DNA of 64,000 bases from Paenibacillus pectinilyticus (GCF_001700435.1 NZ_LYPC01000010.1:124001-188000); one strand, 5' to 3'. Shown: positions 35,401 through 45,986, counted from the first letter of the stretch. Numbers and translations are program-made. The notes: a model not told the origin generated them from the letters alone.

Positions 35401-38400
35401 CCTCTGTCGCATCATAGAAGGGAATGAATCCTTTTAACGGATTATCGATAGGTGCTTGTTGATAATGAAGCGTGTGCGTTCCATTCACTGTAGCCCAAGT
35501 TGGCGCTTGAGGATGAGGGGCAGGTGGCGTTGGCGGGGTTGTCGTTCCGCCTCCGGTTTTTCTGCCTGCTGTTGCAAATAAACCAAGCTCATCCATGTGA
35601 ATGACATTGTTAACAAATTGGGATGGATTATAACCGATTTGGAAACCAAGACCTTTGCTCGGATCTAATGCCGCCGTACAGGCTGTTTGATCACCATTAC
35701 ATTGCCAAGCCGCTTGCACAAACTGATCCCAAGGGATTCTGACCGTGCCTTTATAGTTAGCAGCTACGACTAGTGAGCCTCCATTAAATGCTGCTGTCTG
35801 CCAACCGCCTGCAGCAGTTGAAAACATAGCCGATCCGTCCGCTTTTAAACTAAACTCTCCATTTGCTCTATCAGTTAGAAGTGTCACACTTAGATTCAAA
35901 CTCGTATCATCAGTCGTTGTATTGTCCAGCCAGAAGGTTACACCATCATAGGCAGACCAATCGCGATTTCCTTCTGGGATAGTATGCCCAATATTCGTCC
36001 AGGTCGCATTGGGATTAGTGATCGAAAGCTTCAGCCCTTTGCTTCCATTCAAATTGTTCGCCGTATCCAATGCTCTCAGTACGAGACCTGTGGATGGCAC
36101 CCCGTAGGATTCTTTCCAGGCTGACTGCAAAGCGGCATTATCGGCGTAAGACTCGAAATCATCTAATGATTTCTCCGCTCTCCAAAGTCCAAGCTCATCA
36201 ATGCTCAGGATATTGTTTGCAAACTGCGATGGATTATAGCCGAATTGGAAAGCAGTCACCTGGCTTGGATCCAGTTCAGCACTACACACAGCTTGATCAC
36301 CGCCACATTGCCAAGCGGATTGTACAAACTGATCCCAAGGAATTCTGACCGTGCCTTTGAAGTTGGGAGCGAGATGAAGCGATCCGCCATCAAACGCTGC
36401 AGCTTCCCAACCGCCTACAGCAGTTGATATCAAGGCTGAACCGCCTGTTTTTAGAGCAAACTCTCCATTTTGCACAGGAGTTTCAAGGGCTATGTTTACA
36501 TTCATTGCGGAATTGCTCGTCGTAGAGTTATCCACCCAGAACGTTACCCCATCATAGCCAGACCAATTGCGATTCTCCGATGCAATTGGATGTTGAATGT
36601 TCGACCACGTCGCGCTAGGATCAACTACCGAAAGCTTCAATGCCTTGCTTCCATTTGAATAGTTCACCGTATCCAAAGTTCTCGAAACCGAACCCGCTAC
36701 ATCTGACCAAGCTTCCGTCCATGATCCTTTCAAGGCAGCATCATCCGCGTAGGATTCGAAATCATCGATGAGGGCTGGTACCGAAGATCCTGTAGCCGGC
36801 GGCTCTTCTTCATACCCTCTACCCGTTGTAGCAAATAAACCCAGCTCGTCAACACTTATTACATTGCCTGCAAACTGGGAAGGATTATAGCCGAATTGGA
36901 CGGCAACTACTTCGCTCGGATCGAAATCAGCATGGCATACCGCTTGATCACCATTACACTGCCAAGCCGATTGGACAAACTGATCCCAGGGAATCCTGAC
37001 CATGCCTTTGTAGTTGGCCGCAATGTGAAACGATCCGCCATCAAATGCAGCGGTTTGCCAAGCACCAATCTCATTTCTAATCATAGCTGAACCGCCTGTT
37101 TTTAAAGCAAACTCTCCATTTTGTATCGGTGTTTCAATGGCAATATTTAAATTCATTGCGGTATTATTCGTCGTGGTGTTGTCTACCCAGAAGGTAACAC
37201 CATCATAGCTAGACCAATTGCGATCGTCCGAAGCAATCGGATGTTGAATGTTCGACCATGTTGCACTGGCATTGGCTACTGAAAGCTTCAGCGCCTTGCT
37301 TCCATTCGAGTAGTTGGCCGTATCCAGTGTTCTAGAAACCGAACCAGAAATATCCGACCAAGCTTCCGTCCATGAAGCATTCAAAGCCGAATCATCCGCA
37401 TAAGACTCGAAATCATCCAATGACTTCTCCGCTCTCCAAAGTCCAAGCTCATCAACGCTTATGATATTGTTTGCAAACTGCGATGGATTATAGCCGAATT
37501 GGAAAGCAGTCACATTGCTTGGATCCAGTTCAGCACTACACACAGCTTGATCACCGCCACATTGCCAAGCGGATTGCACAAACTGATCCCAAGGAATTCT
37601 GACCGTGCCTTTGAAATTCGGAGCGAGATGAAGCGATCCGCCATCAAACTCTACAGCTTCCCAACCGCCGACAGCACTTGATATCATCGCTGATCCGCCT
37701 GTTTTTAAAGCAAACTCTCCATTTTGCACAGGGGTTTCAAGAGCTATGTTTAAATTCATTGCGGTATTGTTCGTCGTGGAGTTATCCACCCAGAAGGTTA
37801 CACCGTCGTACCCGGACCAATTGCGATTCTCTGATGCAATCGGATGTTGAATATTCGACCAAGTCGCACTGGCATTCGCTACTGACAGCTTCAGAGCCTT
37901 ACTGCCATTGGACTTGTTCACTGTATCCAAACTTCTCGAAACAGAACCTGGTACATCTGACCAAGCTTCTGTCCATGCTCCTTGCAAGGCAGCATCATCC
38001 GCATACGATTCGAAATCATCTATGACAGCTGGTACAGACGATCCTGGTGTTGGTGTTGGCGTTGGTGTTGGTGTTGGTGTTGGTGTTGGCGTTGGTGTCG
38101 GTGTTGGCGTTGGTGTCGGTGTTGGCGTTGGTGTCGGGGTAGGTGTCGCATTTGGATTTATAAAACGTATTTCATCTATATATATCGTACCACTATGACC
38201 ATTATTAAACGTCAGTGCTACATTTCCCGGGTTTGCGCGATTCACGCCATTACTGACTAAATCAAAGGCAATATCCTTATAGCTTGTTGTAAGCGTATCT
38301 CCACTAAAAGCAGCTAAGGTTTTTGTTACCCCGCCAATAGTGACATTGATGTCGTTCTCCTCTCCGCCGGCTTCTCCCTTCATGCGAAAAATCATCGTTG

Positions 38401-40189
38401 TCTGGTCAGATATATCTTGGTTGATGTCACTGCCAAACCAGCCTGTGTTGTTATATTGCAAGACGACAGCACCATTCTTAATTTCGCCGACGCCGCCTCC
38501 ATTCACAAACGAGTTTGCTCCACTCCAGTGACCTAGGTCATTTCCGCCTGGATAAGGAGGATTATTATCGAAATCATCTACTAACATACCTGCTGGCGTT
38601 GTCGGTGTTGTTGGAGGTGCCGTCGGCGGTGTGCAGGGAGAAGTACAATCACCAACAAGGACATTCCCTAAATTCAGCCAGCCGTCTGCATTTTGCTCGG
38701 CATTTGCAAATCTTAGCTTCTTAGCAGCACTTGAGATTGCTTCTAATGGGTTAACTACTTTCATGACCAAAGAATAATAACCATCCGTTAAACCAGGCGA
38801 GTCGATTGTCGTTTCAAAATAATAAGGCTCACCAAAAGGGACATACTTTGGATTCCCAGGCACATGCCATTCGGGATACGTTCTGATTTGCAAAGGCTGA
38901 ACCTTCGTAATATCCCATGCCGTGTCCCACTTTTTCACAATATTCCCCATGGCATCCTTTACACCCAACTCCACTTTCCATGGATAGGAGAAAGGTGCAA
39001 CCCCTTGGTTCTGGATGCTAACACCAACCTTAAGCGGGGCTCCAGCAGGAACATCGTTATAGTGAGCACTGTCCACATAGAGGTCATAGCCCATTTTTCT
39101 AACACCCTCGGCAACAGTCGCATTCGTGGCACTATAATTACTGATTCCACCTTGGTTGATCATCCAAGTCGCATGACTTAGTTCAATATCATCCATGGCA
39201 TTATCTACATTGCTCCCGCCGCTAAAAAAATTACTTTGAATTTCAGGTCGTACTTCTCCGCCAACCGTTTCTGTTATCCATTTATTTTCTGCACCCGCAT
39301 CTAACATTTGGGTCATGAATGAATAATACGTCCCGCCCATGCTTTCTGGCTGAGTGACACTTTGGAGCGGACTCCCTTCTTTATAACCGAACGAATCGTC
39401 ATGAAAACCAATGTTATGATTCACAACGTTGTTTAATTTGGGATAACGAACCTCCAACTTTGTTTGGTTGAACGCTGCATCATAAGCGCTGATAATTTGA
39501 TCAACCGTTGCATCGCTTGGCATATAATTCGGCAGCCCATCACTCGTGTCCTCATCATATGGGTATGTATGCCATTCTCCCCATAATCCAACGAGTCCCA
39601 TATGAATGAAGCCGATTCTTGGATCCCCGTCATATTTCGCGCCAAAAGCAGCTATGAAATTTTTGAGATAAGTCACCATCTTCGGATCGTCATAATTGGG
39701 TTCGAGTTGATTATAAACAGCATTATTGCGCATTGCTACGCCATTTGTAGCCATAAAATCTGGAATTGCACTTTCCCTTCCCGGGTATTCCAGGTATATT
39801 CTCACTGCTGCTTGTTTCCCTCTCGCTGCGATTTCATTTAATTGCGTTTCTAAGCCTGTATCAAAAGTAAATGAGTTGGCGCCGTTCATGACGGCTTTAA
39901 GCGGTACATAGACCCATTCCATACTATGGGGAAAAGAACCTTGCGTTGGCCACGGATAGAAGGGAACAAAACCCTTCAGTGGATTGTCTAAAGGACTTGG
40001 CGCATGAGTCAATGCATGTACATTCAACGACTCATTGATTGCTGGGCTAGTAGATGGTAATGATGGTACACCTACGGCTGCTGCCGATGCAACCGATATG
40101 AGATTCATATGAAGACCGGCGATTAAGCTAATAATTGTAAGGATTTGAATCGTCTTATTCCTCACGAAACGAAAAGCAAATTTCTCCAA
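32492..40189 (-). CDS. Giant S-layer-anchored protein with two DUF4874/DUF4832 modules and four repeated binding domains
   Basis: 2565 residues. In order: signal peptide (about 1-38); DUF4874/DUF4832-type module 1 (about 55-510); beta-sandwich (about 530-680) shared with the 47262-49721 gene; (TP)n linker (680-715); four near-identical about 200-residue domains beginning DDFESYAD (near 723, 925, 1140, 1341); module 2 (about 1560-2040); Big_2 Ig-like domain (about 2047-2133); a domain before the anchor; three SLH domains (about 2385-2565). The protein is cell-wall bound. Both modules carry WGEWH and GGEVRPE, candidate catalytic Glu pairs. Control: consensus promoter, LacI-type operator and cre site upstream. 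Proposed role is polysaccharide binding and cleavage; enzymatic function is inferred. Confidence 0.88.
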   Translation of the reverse strand: MEKFAFRFVRNKTIQILTIISLIAGLHMNLISVASAAAVGVPSLPSTSPAINESLNVHALTHAPSPLDNPLKGFVPFYPWPTQGSFPHSMEWVYVPLKAVMNGANSFTFDTGLETQLNEIAARGKQAAVRIYLEYPGRESAIPDFMATNGVAMRNNAVYNQLEPNYDDPKMVTYLKNFIAAFGAKYDGDPRIGFIHMGLVGLWGEWHTYPYDEDTSDGLPNYMPSDATVDQIISAYDAAFNQTKLEVRYPKLNNVVNHNIGFHDDSFGYKEGSPLQSVTQPESMGGTYYSFMTQMLDAGAENKWITETVGGEVRPEIQSNFFSGGSNVDNAMDDIELSHATWMINQGGISNYSATNATVAEGVRKMGYDLYVDSAHYNDVPAGAPLKVGVSIQNQGVAPFSYPWKVELGVKDAMGNIVKKWDTAWDITKVQPLQIRTYPEWHVPGNPKYVPFGEPYYFETTIDSPGLTDGYYSLVMKVVNPLEAISSAAKKLRFANAEQNADGWLNLGNVLVGDCTSPCTPPTAPPTTPTTPAGMLVDDFDNNPPYPGGNDLGHWSGANSFVNGGGVGEIKNGAVVLQYNNTGWFGSDINQDISDQTTMIFRMKGEAGGEENDINVTIGGVTKTLAAFSGDTLTTSYKDIAFDLVSNGVNRANPGNVALTFNNGHSGTIYIDEIRFINPNATPTPTPTPTPTPTPTPTPTPTPTPTPTPTPTPTPGSSVPAVIDDFESYADDAALQGAWTEAWSDVPGSVSRSLDTVNKSNGSKALKLSVANASATWSNIQHPIASENRNWSGYDGVTFWVDNSTTNNTAMNLNIALETPVQNGEFALKTGGSAMISSAVGGWEAVEFDGGSLHLAPNFKGTVRIPWDQFVQSAWQCGGDQAVCSAELDPSNVTAFQFGYNPSQFANNIISVDELGLWRAEKSLDDFESYADDSALNASWTEAWSDISGSVSRTLDTANYSNGSKALKLSVANASATWSNIQHPIASDDRNWSSYDGVTFWVDNTTTNNTAMNLNIAIETPIQNGEFALKTGGSAMIRNEIGAWQTAAFDGGSFHIAANYKGMVRIPWDQFVQSAWQCNGDQAVCHADFDPSEVVAVQFGYNPSQFAGNVISVDELGLFATTGRGYEEEPPATGSSVPALIDDFESYADDAALKGSWTEAWSDVAGSVSRTLDTVNYSNGSKALKLSVVDPSATWSNIQHPIASENRNWSGYDGVTFWVDNSTTSNSAMNVNIALETPVQNGEFALKTGGSALISTAVGGWEAAAFDGGSLHLAPNFKGTVRIPWDQFVQSAWQCGGDQAVCSAELDPSQVTAFQFGYNPSQFANNILSIDELGLWRAEKSLDDFESYADNAALQSAWKESYGVPSTGLVLRALDTANNLNGSKGLKLSITNPNATWTNIGHTIPEGNRDWSAYDGVTFWLDNTTTDDTSLNLSVTLLTDRANGEFSLKADGSAMFSTAAGGWQTAAFNGGSLVVAANYKGTVRIPWDQFVQAAWQCNGDQTACTAALDPSKGLGFQIGYNPSQFVNNVIHMDELGLFATAGRKTGGGTTTPPTPPAPHPQAPTWATVNGTHTLHYQQAPIDNPLKGFIPFYDATEEAYYTVGDNWRDNLSQMPYSMEFFYMPLKQIMSGLDQFNWDAMDKRIADIASRGHQAVFRIYLDYPNKASGIPQFLLDEGLKTYSYDAYLNGTDPNATSVAPDYNDPHLMSALENFIQAMGQRYDGDPRVGYIMAGLIGFWGEWHTYPYDGQFVPAGASQPNPNRMPSNDNLKRVLTAMDAAFNKTKLVLRYPMANASFETKNFDIGYHDDSFAFETLPLSMGGQNWEFWGRTIDAGDTNFWQTKSMGGEVRPETQVKMWNHNPPIYNEPDQPIDGKQGEDFNTSVNLTHASWMIDQGVFQVPLESEALERAQAGSRSLGYEYTVPTAYLDAAGGSLKVGMEIQNNGVAPFYYNWKVELAAKLGDSIVKIWEPGWDLHGVLPNDNGFNHNKLFESIANPDLSNGNYQILLRFVNPLTDVNADANPFYFANKEVEGKGWLNLGSVDVTGSSAPAPIRVADLTANTSNPISVKLGSSFAISTAVAPQNATNKEVVWTSADHKVAYVSSSGMVHAVGLGQTIVKAKTSDGQIEKSIYVTVVSTNDTTFTPPTDNSHGVKLSDDAMTIVHGTNANGKPETTVTIDANKLKDAFYVIKGNDVEAQTILIDVKNDGSHAMINLPASAWIDALLATPDAKVIVQTDLGTYEMPIKVLEMNALAQSLGVNAQDITICVAIEKVTGAVADQMSTTLQSEGLTFLSPAIDFSITAQANGKTVIVNHFGSTYVKRSMIIPGSIDPTKATAVLYDPEKGTFSFVPATFKVVDGTTEVDMKRNGNSIYAVVSSSKSFSDVSSHWAKNEIDLLAAKTIVNGKSGTHFAPDDSITSAEFAAILVRSLGLTTVNTSTAFNDIGDADWYASTIATAVDAKLVEGYLDGTFKPNDPITREQMAVMLSRALQYVNKPVDVTDKQDEILSSYTDKASVSSWAQHALAQLIKTSIIQGKADGSVAPSDLASRAETAVMIKRFLQYVQFIN
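35580..38030. repeat. Four in-gene tandem repeats (about 600-640 bp units)
   Basis: Within the giant gene four units encode DDFESYAD...WTEAW domains. Long stretches are almost identical at DNA level between units, e.g. near 36165-36760 and 37400-38030. Typical of recent duplication and a likely site for unit gain or loss. Confidence 0.85.
38044..38150. repeat. (TP)n microsatellite in the giant gene
   Basis: GGTGTTGGCGTTGGTGTCGG-type hexamer runs, encoding a Thr-Pro linker on the minus strand. Low-complexity, prone to length change. Confidence 0.9.
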
Positions 40190-40223
40190 TTAGATCCCTC
40201 CTTATTAATGGCACTGTAAGTTA

Positions 40224-40237
40224 TGAAAGCGTATTCA
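40224..40237. promoter_or_regulatory. cre site of the giant gene
   Basis: TGAAAGCGTATTCA is a perfect match to the CcpA consensus TGWAANCGNTNWCA, in the 5' leader 35-48 bases before the start codon. Confidence 0.75.
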
Positions 40238-40365
40238 TTTCGATACATAGTCGATAATCTCTACTCTTGCTCGAATAGCTATCACTCCAATCTGTCTTGA
40301 AAGTTAAGGCGTGAAATTCACTCCACTTGCAAAATCGTTTGAAAATAATAGTAAAACTAACAGGT

Positions 40366-40387
40366 AAATTTTTTGCGCAAATAATTT
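40366..40387. promoter_or_regulatory. LacI-type operator, giant gene
   Basis: AAATTTTTTGCGCAAATAATTT, a near-perfect 22-bp palindrome around TTTGCGCAAA just downstream of the -10 box. The same core recurs at 42578, 47131, 49795 and 49941. Confidence 0.8.
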
Positions 40388-40394
40388 CATTTTC

Positions 40395-40423
40395 AATATA
40401 TGCTTTTGCTTACAGTGTGTCAA
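40395..40423 (-). promoter_or_regulatory. SigA promoter of the giant gene
   Basis: TTGACA (40418-40423), 17-base spacer, TATATT (40395-40400) on the minus strand. The start of transcription falls by the operator. Confidence 0.8.
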
Positions 40424-40459
40424 TCATTTTTTAATCCTTACTCCTCCTAATTCCCACTA

Positions 40460-40488
40460 TTGTCAGCACCTAAAATTTGGATTAGTAT
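40460..40488 (+). promoter_or_regulatory. Possible promoter of the O-mannosyltransferase gene
   Basis: TTGTCA, 17-base spacer, TAGTAT, 39 bases before the ATG. No TTTGCGCAAA operator here, so the gene may be expressed independently of the regulon. Confidence 0.4.
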
Positions 40489-40526
40489 GGGGACGAAAGT
40501 AGTAACGGCAAAGGTAGGGATGCTGC

Positions 40527-42341
40527 ATGTTTCGCAAATTTTTTCTCGGTTTACTCGTCGTCATACGCCGCAAGGAATGGCTGCTTCTTGGAGGTCTAAC
40601 ACTGGCGTATGCGATGATCGCTCTGTACCACCTTGGCTCGTCCTCAGCTCCTCAATCGTATTGGCAGCCTGCATCAGCAGGTGATGGCTTCACCGTTGAA
40701 TTCAATGACACGCTAAAGCTCGAACGAATGAATAGTTACGGTGGCGTCGGCGAAAACAAATTCCGAGTTGAGTTTTCTACCGATAACACCCACTGGTCGA
40801 ACCCAATCACCATTGACCAAAACTATGTCAAAAATTTCACCTGGAACGTTACCAACCTTGATGTCACAGCAAAGTTTGCAAGACTTACAACGGAAAATGC
40901 CGGTCTGATGCTGCAGGAGATGGCTTTCTACCCAACAGGCAGCGATAAGCCTGTACCGATTCAATCGGTCATCAGTAATAAAGGAGCAACGGAGGGTATA
41001 CAGAACCCCATAAGGGCATTCGACGAGCAGGACAAGGCCGTATATACGCCTGGATTTATGAACGGAACATATTTCGATGAGATTTACCATGCTCGTACCG
41101 CTTATGAATATGTGCACGGGATCAAACCCTATGAAACGACACACCCCCCTCTAGGCAAATTATTGATATCCGTCGGTATTCTCTTGTTCGGGATGGACCC
41201 CTTTGGTTGGCGGATTATCGGAACACTTCTTGGCATTGCCATGATCCCAATCCTATATGTGTTTGCCCGTCGTTTATTTGGCAAGCAGGAATACGCATTT
41301 GCGGCCGCTTTCCTGATGACATTCGACTTCATGCATTTCACTCAGACAAGGATCGCGACGATCGATGTGTACGGCGTGTTTTTCATTATCCTCATGTATT
41401 ACTTTATGTACCGCTACTATATGCTGAATTTTTATTTGGTTCCGCTAAAACAGACACTCGTTCCACTTTTCTGGTCCGGCTTATTTTTTGGCCTCGGCGC
41501 TGCCAGCAAATGGATCGCCATTTACGGCGGTGCGGGGCTTGCCTTGCTATTCTTCCTCTCTTTATTTGAGCGCTACCGCGAATATCATAAGGCTGCCATT
41601 TGGCTGAAAAACGGGATACCTAAATCCAAACACAAACAGGCAGTAAACACAGATGCCCAGCGCAAAATTGTCACAACGTTTCCACAGCTTAGCTTGAAAA
41701 CAATTGCATGGTGCACGCTATTCTTCGTCATCATTCCCGTTATCCTTTATGCCGCTTCGTTCCTACCTGCCTTGATGGCACATGGCGAAACGCTTAGTTT
41801 CAAAAGGTTAATCCAATATCAAACGTCGATGTATGATTATCAAACTCAGTTAAAAGCAACGCATCCATTCTCTTCTGAATGGTATCAATGGCCGTTTATA
41901 ACCAGGCCCTTATGGTATTACGCTGGACAATTTCTGCCAACCGGCTTAACATCTACCATCGTCGCCATGGGCAACCCAGCTATTTGGTGGACAGGGATCG
42001 CAGCGGTCATTACCTCAGCCTTCCTAGCATTCAAGCGCAAGGACCGTGGCATGTTTGTCGTGCTGGTCGCATTTGCCTCGCAATATCTGCCATGGATATT
42101 CGTAAAACGATTAACATTCATCTATCACTTTTTTGCGATGGTCCCTTTCTTGATCCTGTGTCTCGTTTACGTCATCCAATATGGGATTGAATACCGAAAG
42201 TGGAATAAACAGCTCGTTTATGCTTATTTCGCCGTCGTCTTCCTACTGTTTGTCATGTTCTATCCTGCCTTGTCTGGCATGGAGGTAAGCAGGCATTACG
42301 TCGATACATGTTTGCGGTGGTTCTCAACTTGGCTTTTTTAG
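40527..42341 (+). CDS. PMT-family protein O-mannosyltransferase with inserted discoidin-like domain
   Basis: 604 residues, GT39/PMT fold with about 11 membrane helices. Catalytic loop Asp-Glu in YFDEIYHARTAYEY, followed by ETTHPPLGKLLIS; later helices include QTRIATIDVYGVFF and GASKWIA-type motifs. Between TM1 (about 17-37) and the catalytic loop is an extra beta-sandwich of about 95 residues (FTVEFNDTLKL to LQEMAFYP), of F5/8C type. PMTs transfer mannose from a polyprenyl carrier to Ser/Thr of exported proteins. It is divergent from the giant (TP)n-containing protein, whose Thr-Pro linkers are plausible targets. Confidence 0.85.
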   Translation: MFRKFFLGLLVVIRRKEWLLLGGLTLAYAMIALYHLGSSSAPQSYWQPASAGDGFTVEFNDTLKLERMNSYGGVGENKFRVEFSTDNTHWSNPITIDQNYVKNFTWNVTNLDVTAKFARLTTENAGLMLQEMAFYPTGSDKPVPIQSVISNKGATEGIQNPIRAFDEQDKAVYTPGFMNGTYFDEIYHARTAYEYVHGIKPYETTHPPLGKLLISVGILLFGMDPFGWRIIGTLLGIAMIPILYVFARRLFGKQEYAFAAAFLMTFDFMHFTQTRIATIDVYGVFFIILMYYFMYRYYMLNFYLVPLKQTLVPLFWSGLFFGLGAASKWIAIYGGAGLALLFFLSLFERYREYHKAAIWLKNGIPKSKHKQAVNTDAQRKIVTTFPQLSLKTIAWCTLFFVIIPVILYAASFLPALMAHGETLSFKRLIQYQTSMYDYQTQLKATHPFSSEWYQWPFITRPLWYYAGQFLPTGLTSTIVAMGNPAIWWTGIAAVITSAFLAFKRKDRGMFVVLVAFASQYLPWIFVKRLTFIYHFFAMVPFLILCLVYVIQYGIEYRKWNKQLVYAYFAVVFLLFVMFYPALSGMEVSRHYVDTCLRWFSTWLF

Positions 42342-42374
42342 ACAATGAGATGGCTACGCAAAAACAAATCCACC

Positions 42375-42400
42375 AGAGTGCGCAAAAATTTGCGCACTCT
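42375..42400. terminator. Hairpin after the O-mannosyltransferase gene
   Basis: AGAGTGCGCAAA-aa-TTTGCGCACTCT, perfect 12-bp arms 34 bases after the stop. Each arm contains the TGCGCA core of the regulon operators, so it may be a terminator, a regulator site, or both. Confidence 0.55.
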
Positions 42401-42535
42401 TTCCAAACTCTCAAATAACAGAGAAATCGTTGCGCGGCGCACTTCAATACCATCAATTCAGGGGCTATAACTCCTTTCAACTATAGGAATAATTCGTAAA
42501 AATAGACCTCACCTCTTAAAAGCGAGCAAAAACTA

Positions 42536-42599
42536 TTGACACAAGATCAGTGCCTAAATTACAATGTGTGTACAGGAAAATATTTTGCGCAAATATTTA
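42536..42599 (+). promoter_or_regulatory. Promoter and LacI-type operator of the second sugar importer
   Basis: TTGACA (42536-42541), 18-base spacer, TACAAT (42560-42565). The operator AAATATTTTGCGCAAATATTT (42578-42599 region, 22 bp) begins a few bases after the expected start, a classic roadblock position. Confidence 0.8.
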
Positions 42600-42657
42600 T
42601 CCTTCGATAAACCAAACATTCTGTAACCAAAAAATTAATGCTCAAGGGGGAAAAAGT

Positions 42658-43992
42658 ATGAGTAATAAGAAAATTGTTACCACTTTGTTAAGCGCTTTCT
42701 TTGTTTCTTCGGTTGTTTTATCAGGCTGTAGTTCTAGCACATCAAGTACCGCAACCTCCGCACCATCCGAACCGGCAAAAGCAAACACGGCAACCGAAGC
42801 ACCAAAAGCAAAAAAAGATCCGGTTTCATTAACTTTAGCCATTTGGGATAAAGGTCAACAGGCAGCAACGGAGGCAATAACAGCAGAATTCACAAAAGCG
42901 AACCCTAATATTACAGTAAAAGTAGAAGTTACACCTTGGGACGACTACTGGGTCAAACGATCGGCAGAAGCCACATCCGGAACATTACCTGATGTATTCT
43001 GGATGCACAGCGGTCAATTCCTGAAATACGCAACAGGGAAATTCATCGCACCACTCACAGACAAAGTAAAATCTGGCGATCTCGATCTGAATAACTATGT
43101 ATCCAACCTAGGAAACGTATATACATTAGATGGTGTCCCTTACGCAGTGCCTAAAGATTTCGACACAATCGGTTTAGCATATAACAAAGATCTATTCCAA
43201 AAAGCGAATATTCCATTTCCTGATGACACGTGGGATTACAACAAATTAGCTGAAGTTGCGAAAAAACTGACAGATGCAAGCAAAGGCATTTATGGATTTG
43301 CTGCAAAAGCAGATACACAAATCGGCTATTGGAATGATATGTTGGCATTTGGCGGATCCATTCTTTCCCCAGACATGAAAAAATCCGGTTACGATTCTCC
43401 TGAATCCATAGCCGCTTTGAAACAAAGATATCAAATGATCGTGGACAAATCGTCCCCTACAGCGCAACAAATGACGGATACAGATCCTCGCGAAATGTTC
43501 AAATCCGGGAAACTAGCGATGATGTTCGAAGGTTCGTGGCAAATCAACGATATTTATTCCAGTGATATCATTAAAGGGAAATGGGATTGGGCAGTGCTTC
43601 CAAAAGGACCAAAAACGCGCGGTAACATTATTAACGGCTTAGGTTATTCCATGTCTGCTGCTGGCAAGCATCAAGATGAAGCTTGGTTGCTAACGAAATT
43701 CCTCGGTTCCAAGCAAGCTGCGCAAATTTTCGCTGAAAAAGGTGCTGCGATTCCAGCATTTAAAGATACACAAGATGCATGGCTTAAATCAAAACCAGAT
43801 TTGAATCTCAAAATTTTCCCACAGCAAGCCAAAGAAGCTACACCATATCCAGCAGGCTCCAAATCCTATCCAGTTTGGTTTACCAAAGAATCTCAAATCA
43901 TGGCTCCAGCATTTGGTGGTAAACAAAGCATCGAAGACGCTGCAAAAGCGGTTGCGAAAGCAATGAACGACGCGATCGCTGCTGAAAAATAA
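42658..43992 (+). CDS. Sugar-binding lipoprotein of the second ABC importer
   Basis: 444 residues from the ATG at 42658 (AAGGGGG 8 bases upstream); the open frame to 42550 crosses the operator and is not coding. Lipoprotein signal ends VVLSGC (Cys about 23), then a Ser/Thr/Ala/Pro/Lys linker and a CUT1 solute-binding fold (VSLTLAIWDKGQQAATEAI; MFKSGKLAMMFEGSW; GLGYSMSAAGKHQDEAW). First gene of the importer controlled by the LacI-type operator. Cargo: the unknown oligosaccharide of this locus. Confidence 0.93.
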   Translation: MSNKKIVTTLLSAFFVSSVVLSGCSSSTSSTATSAPSEPAKANTATEAPKAKKDPVSLTLAIWDKGQQAATEAITAEFTKANPNITVKVEVTPWDDYWVKRSAEATSGTLPDVFWMHSGQFLKYATGKFIAPLTDKVKSGDLDLNNYVSNLGNVYTLDGVPYAVPKDFDTIGLAYNKDLFQKANIPFPDDTWDYNKLAEVAKKLTDASKGIYGFAAKADTQIGYWNDMLAFGGSILSPDMKKSGYDSPESIAALKQRYQMIVDKSSPTAQQMTDTDPREMFKSGKLAMMFEGSWQINDIYSSDIIKGKWDWAVLPKGPKTRGNIINGLGYSMSAAGKHQDEAWLLTKFLGSKQAAQIFAEKGAAIPAFKDTQDAWLKSKPDLNLKIFPQQAKEATPYPAGSKSYPVWFTKESQIMAPAFGGKQSIEDAAKAVAKAMNDAIAAEK

Positions 43993-44020
43993 GGTTTTCT
44001 AACGTATTAGACCAGACCTA

Positions 44021-44063
44021 AAAGTAATTGGCTCTGAGTTATCATGGAGCCAATTACTTTTTA
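44021..44063 (+). terminator. Strong hairpin between binding protein and permeases
   Basis: Perfect 14-bp stem AAAGTAATTGGCTC / GAGCCAATTACTTT with TTTTT tail, 28 bases after the binding-protein stop and before the permease ribosome site. Partial terminator that sets binding-protein excess. Confidence 0.85.
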
Positions 44064-44086
44064 AACTATTGTAAGGAGTGTTGTGT

Positions 44087-45031
44087 TTGGATATCTCGAA
44101 AAGCTCGGCAGAGCCTTGGCCAAGTCACTTGCAGCAGCTTGAGCACAAGAAGAAAAAAACATCAAGATTCAGGAACCATTACTTGCCTGCTTATATCTTG
44201 GTTGCCCCTACAGTCCTATTAGTCACTATTTTTTACGTCATACCCGTTATTATTTCAGTGCTGCTCAGTTTCGTGAAGTCCGAAAACTTTGGTATGGCGA
44301 ACAAGTGGGTTGGTTTGGAGAATTATAGAAGATTGGTGGCAGACGATCAGTTCTGGGGAGATTTGTGGAACACGTTCCATTACGTCATTTTATTCGTTCC
44401 AGCCGTATTAGTCATATCAACGATTCTTGCCTTGTTGCTCAATCAAAAAATAAAAGGAATCGCCTTCTTCCGAACGGTTTATTTTCTACCGCAAATTACA
44501 CTCCCAGCTGCAACGGCATTGGTTTGGGTAGTTTTATTTAACAAAGATTACGGACTTATTAATCATTTGCTCGGGACTGATATTGGCTGGTTATCTGATT
44601 CAAGAACGGTCATGCTCGCCTTCGTGACGACCTCGGTATGGGGCAGCATCGGACTCAAAATGATCATTATTCTCGCTGGTTTACAAGGAATACCGACCTC
44701 ATTATATGAAGCTGGTTCACTTGAAGGGGCAAATGCTTTCCAACGGTTTTGGAATATTACACTTCCCTTGCTGACCCCTACCTTATTTTTCGTAGCCATC
44801 ATTTCTGTCATTGAAGGAACGCAAGTTTTTGATGGCATTTTGTTCTTGGTCGGTAAAAACAGCATCGTTCTAAGCGATGTTCGCTCACTTGTCTTTTCCT
44901 ATTATATCAATACATATACAATGGACGATCCCAATTACGGATCAACGATTATCGATGTTTTATTAGTTATTAATCTCATTTTGACGGCCATTCAATTCCG
45001 ATTATCTAAAAAATGGGTGTTTTATGAATAG
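44087..45031 (+). CDS. Carbohydrate ABC transporter permease (MalF type)
   Basis: 314 residues from the TTG at 44087, chosen because AAGGAG ends 8 bases before it; a GTG at 44078 overlaps that site. Long basic N-terminus (HKKKKTSRFRN), then six helices; the EAA loop is YEAGSLEGANAFQRFWNI. CUT1 family; the ATPase is not encoded here. Confidence 0.92.
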   Translation: MDISKSSAEPWPSHLQQLEHKKKKTSRFRNHYLPAYILVAPTVLLVTIFYVIPVIISVLLSFVKSENFGMANKWVGLENYRRLVADDQFWGDLWNTFHYVILFVPAVLVISTILALLLNQKIKGIAFFRTVYFLPQITLPAATALVWVVLFNKDYGLINHLLGTDIGWLSDSRTVMLAFVTTSVWGSIGLKMIIILAGLQGIPTSLYEAGSLEGANAFQRFWNITLPLLTPTLFFVAIISVIEGTQVFDGILFLVGKNSIVLSDVRSLVFSYYINTYTMDDPNYGSTIIDVLLVINLILTAIQFRLSKKWVFYE

Positions 45032-45042
45032 GAGGTCGCTGC

Positions 45043-45873
45043 ATGAATTCACAATATAACACGTACAAAACCAATTACATCGCTCAGATCATCTTAATTA
45101 TTGGTTCCCTGATCATGTTAGTGCCATTCGCTTGGATGATTCTAACCGCCTTCAAAACCGTGACGGAGACGACCCAGATTCCGTTTAAATATTTGCCTTC
45201 CCATCTTAATCTAAAGAGTTTTCCAAATGCATGGCATGCTTTACCTTTTACCCATCTCTATATGAATACCCTTATTGCGGCTTTTTTCAGAACGGTTGGA
45301 CCGCTTATCTTCAGTTCAATGGCTGCATACGCCTTTGCCAAAATCGTTTTTCCTGGCAAGAACGTTCTATTCTTTCTCATTCTATCGGTCATGCTCGTGC
45401 CCAATCCCGTTTTCTATACGCCTCAATATTTTATTCTCAACAAATTGCATTTAATCAACACGATTCCAGCCCTATTCATTACAGGTTTGGTTAGTCCATT
45501 CGCCGTGTTCCTATTGCGTCAGTTTTTTCTAGGATTGCCGAAAGAACTCGAGGAAGCAGCCATTCTTGATGGATGCAATCATTATCAGACACTTCGATTA
45601 GTCTTACTTCCTTTGGTAACACCAGCTCTGGCAGCCGTGGCCATCATCCATACCCTTTGGACTTGGAACGAATTCACCTGGCCATTCATCGTCAACAGCT
45701 CTCCTGATAAATTGACTTTAGCTACCGGCTTGCGAAGTCTAGTGGGACAATTCCAAACAGATTATCCTACGTTAATGGCAGGCGCAATCATGGCCATCAT
45801 TCCAATGCTTATCGTATTTATCTTATTCCAAAAACGCTTTATCGAGGGTGTTGCTTTCACCGGGTTAAAATAA
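45043..45873 (+). CDS. Carbohydrate ABC transporter permease (MalG type)
   Basis: 276 residues, six helices. The EAA loop ELEEAAILDGCNHYQTLRL is present, with the terminal FIEGVAFTGLK typical of the family. AGGAGG precedes the ATG, 11 bases after the partner permease stop. Last gene of the importer operon. Confidence 0.93.
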   Translation: MNSQYNTYKTNYIAQIILIIGSLIMLVPFAWMILTAFKTVTETTQIPFKYLPSHLNLKSFPNAWHALPFTHLYMNTLIAAFFRTVGPLIFSSMAAYAFAKIVFPGKNVLFFLILSVMLVPNPVFYTPQYFILNKLHLINTIPALFITGLVSPFAVFLLRQFFLGLPKELEEAAILDGCNHYQTLRLVLLPLVTPALAAVAIIHTLWTWNEFTWPFIVNSSPDKLTLATGLRSLVGQFQTDYPTLMAGAIMAIIPMLIVFILFQKRFIEGVAFTGLK

Positions 45874-45926
45874 GTCTCCCATCCCGCTTCAACAACTTCA
45901 TCCTCGGTAAGCGCTTCACTTCGATT

Positions 45927-45955
45927 GGGGGACAAACGCCCCCCCTATTTGTATT
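45927..45955 (+). terminator. Terminator of the second importer operon
   Basis: GGGGG-acaaacg-CCCCC stem followed by TATTTGTATTTC, 53 bases after the last permease. Confidence 0.6.
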
Positions 45956-45986
45956 TCATCCCCCTTGCGCTTTGCATACAAACAAC

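Noticed and set aside
37908-38260. Plus-strand frames rich in Gly-Val or Cys-Trp-Arg opposite the (TP)n linker
   Set aside because: They are shadows of the GGTGTTGGC microsatellite; no ribosome site, and the minus-strand protein is clearly real.
42342-42470. 41-codon basic ORF after the O-mannosyltransferase gene
   Set aside because: It spans the perfect hairpin, lacks a ribosome site and has no recognisable composition for a protein.
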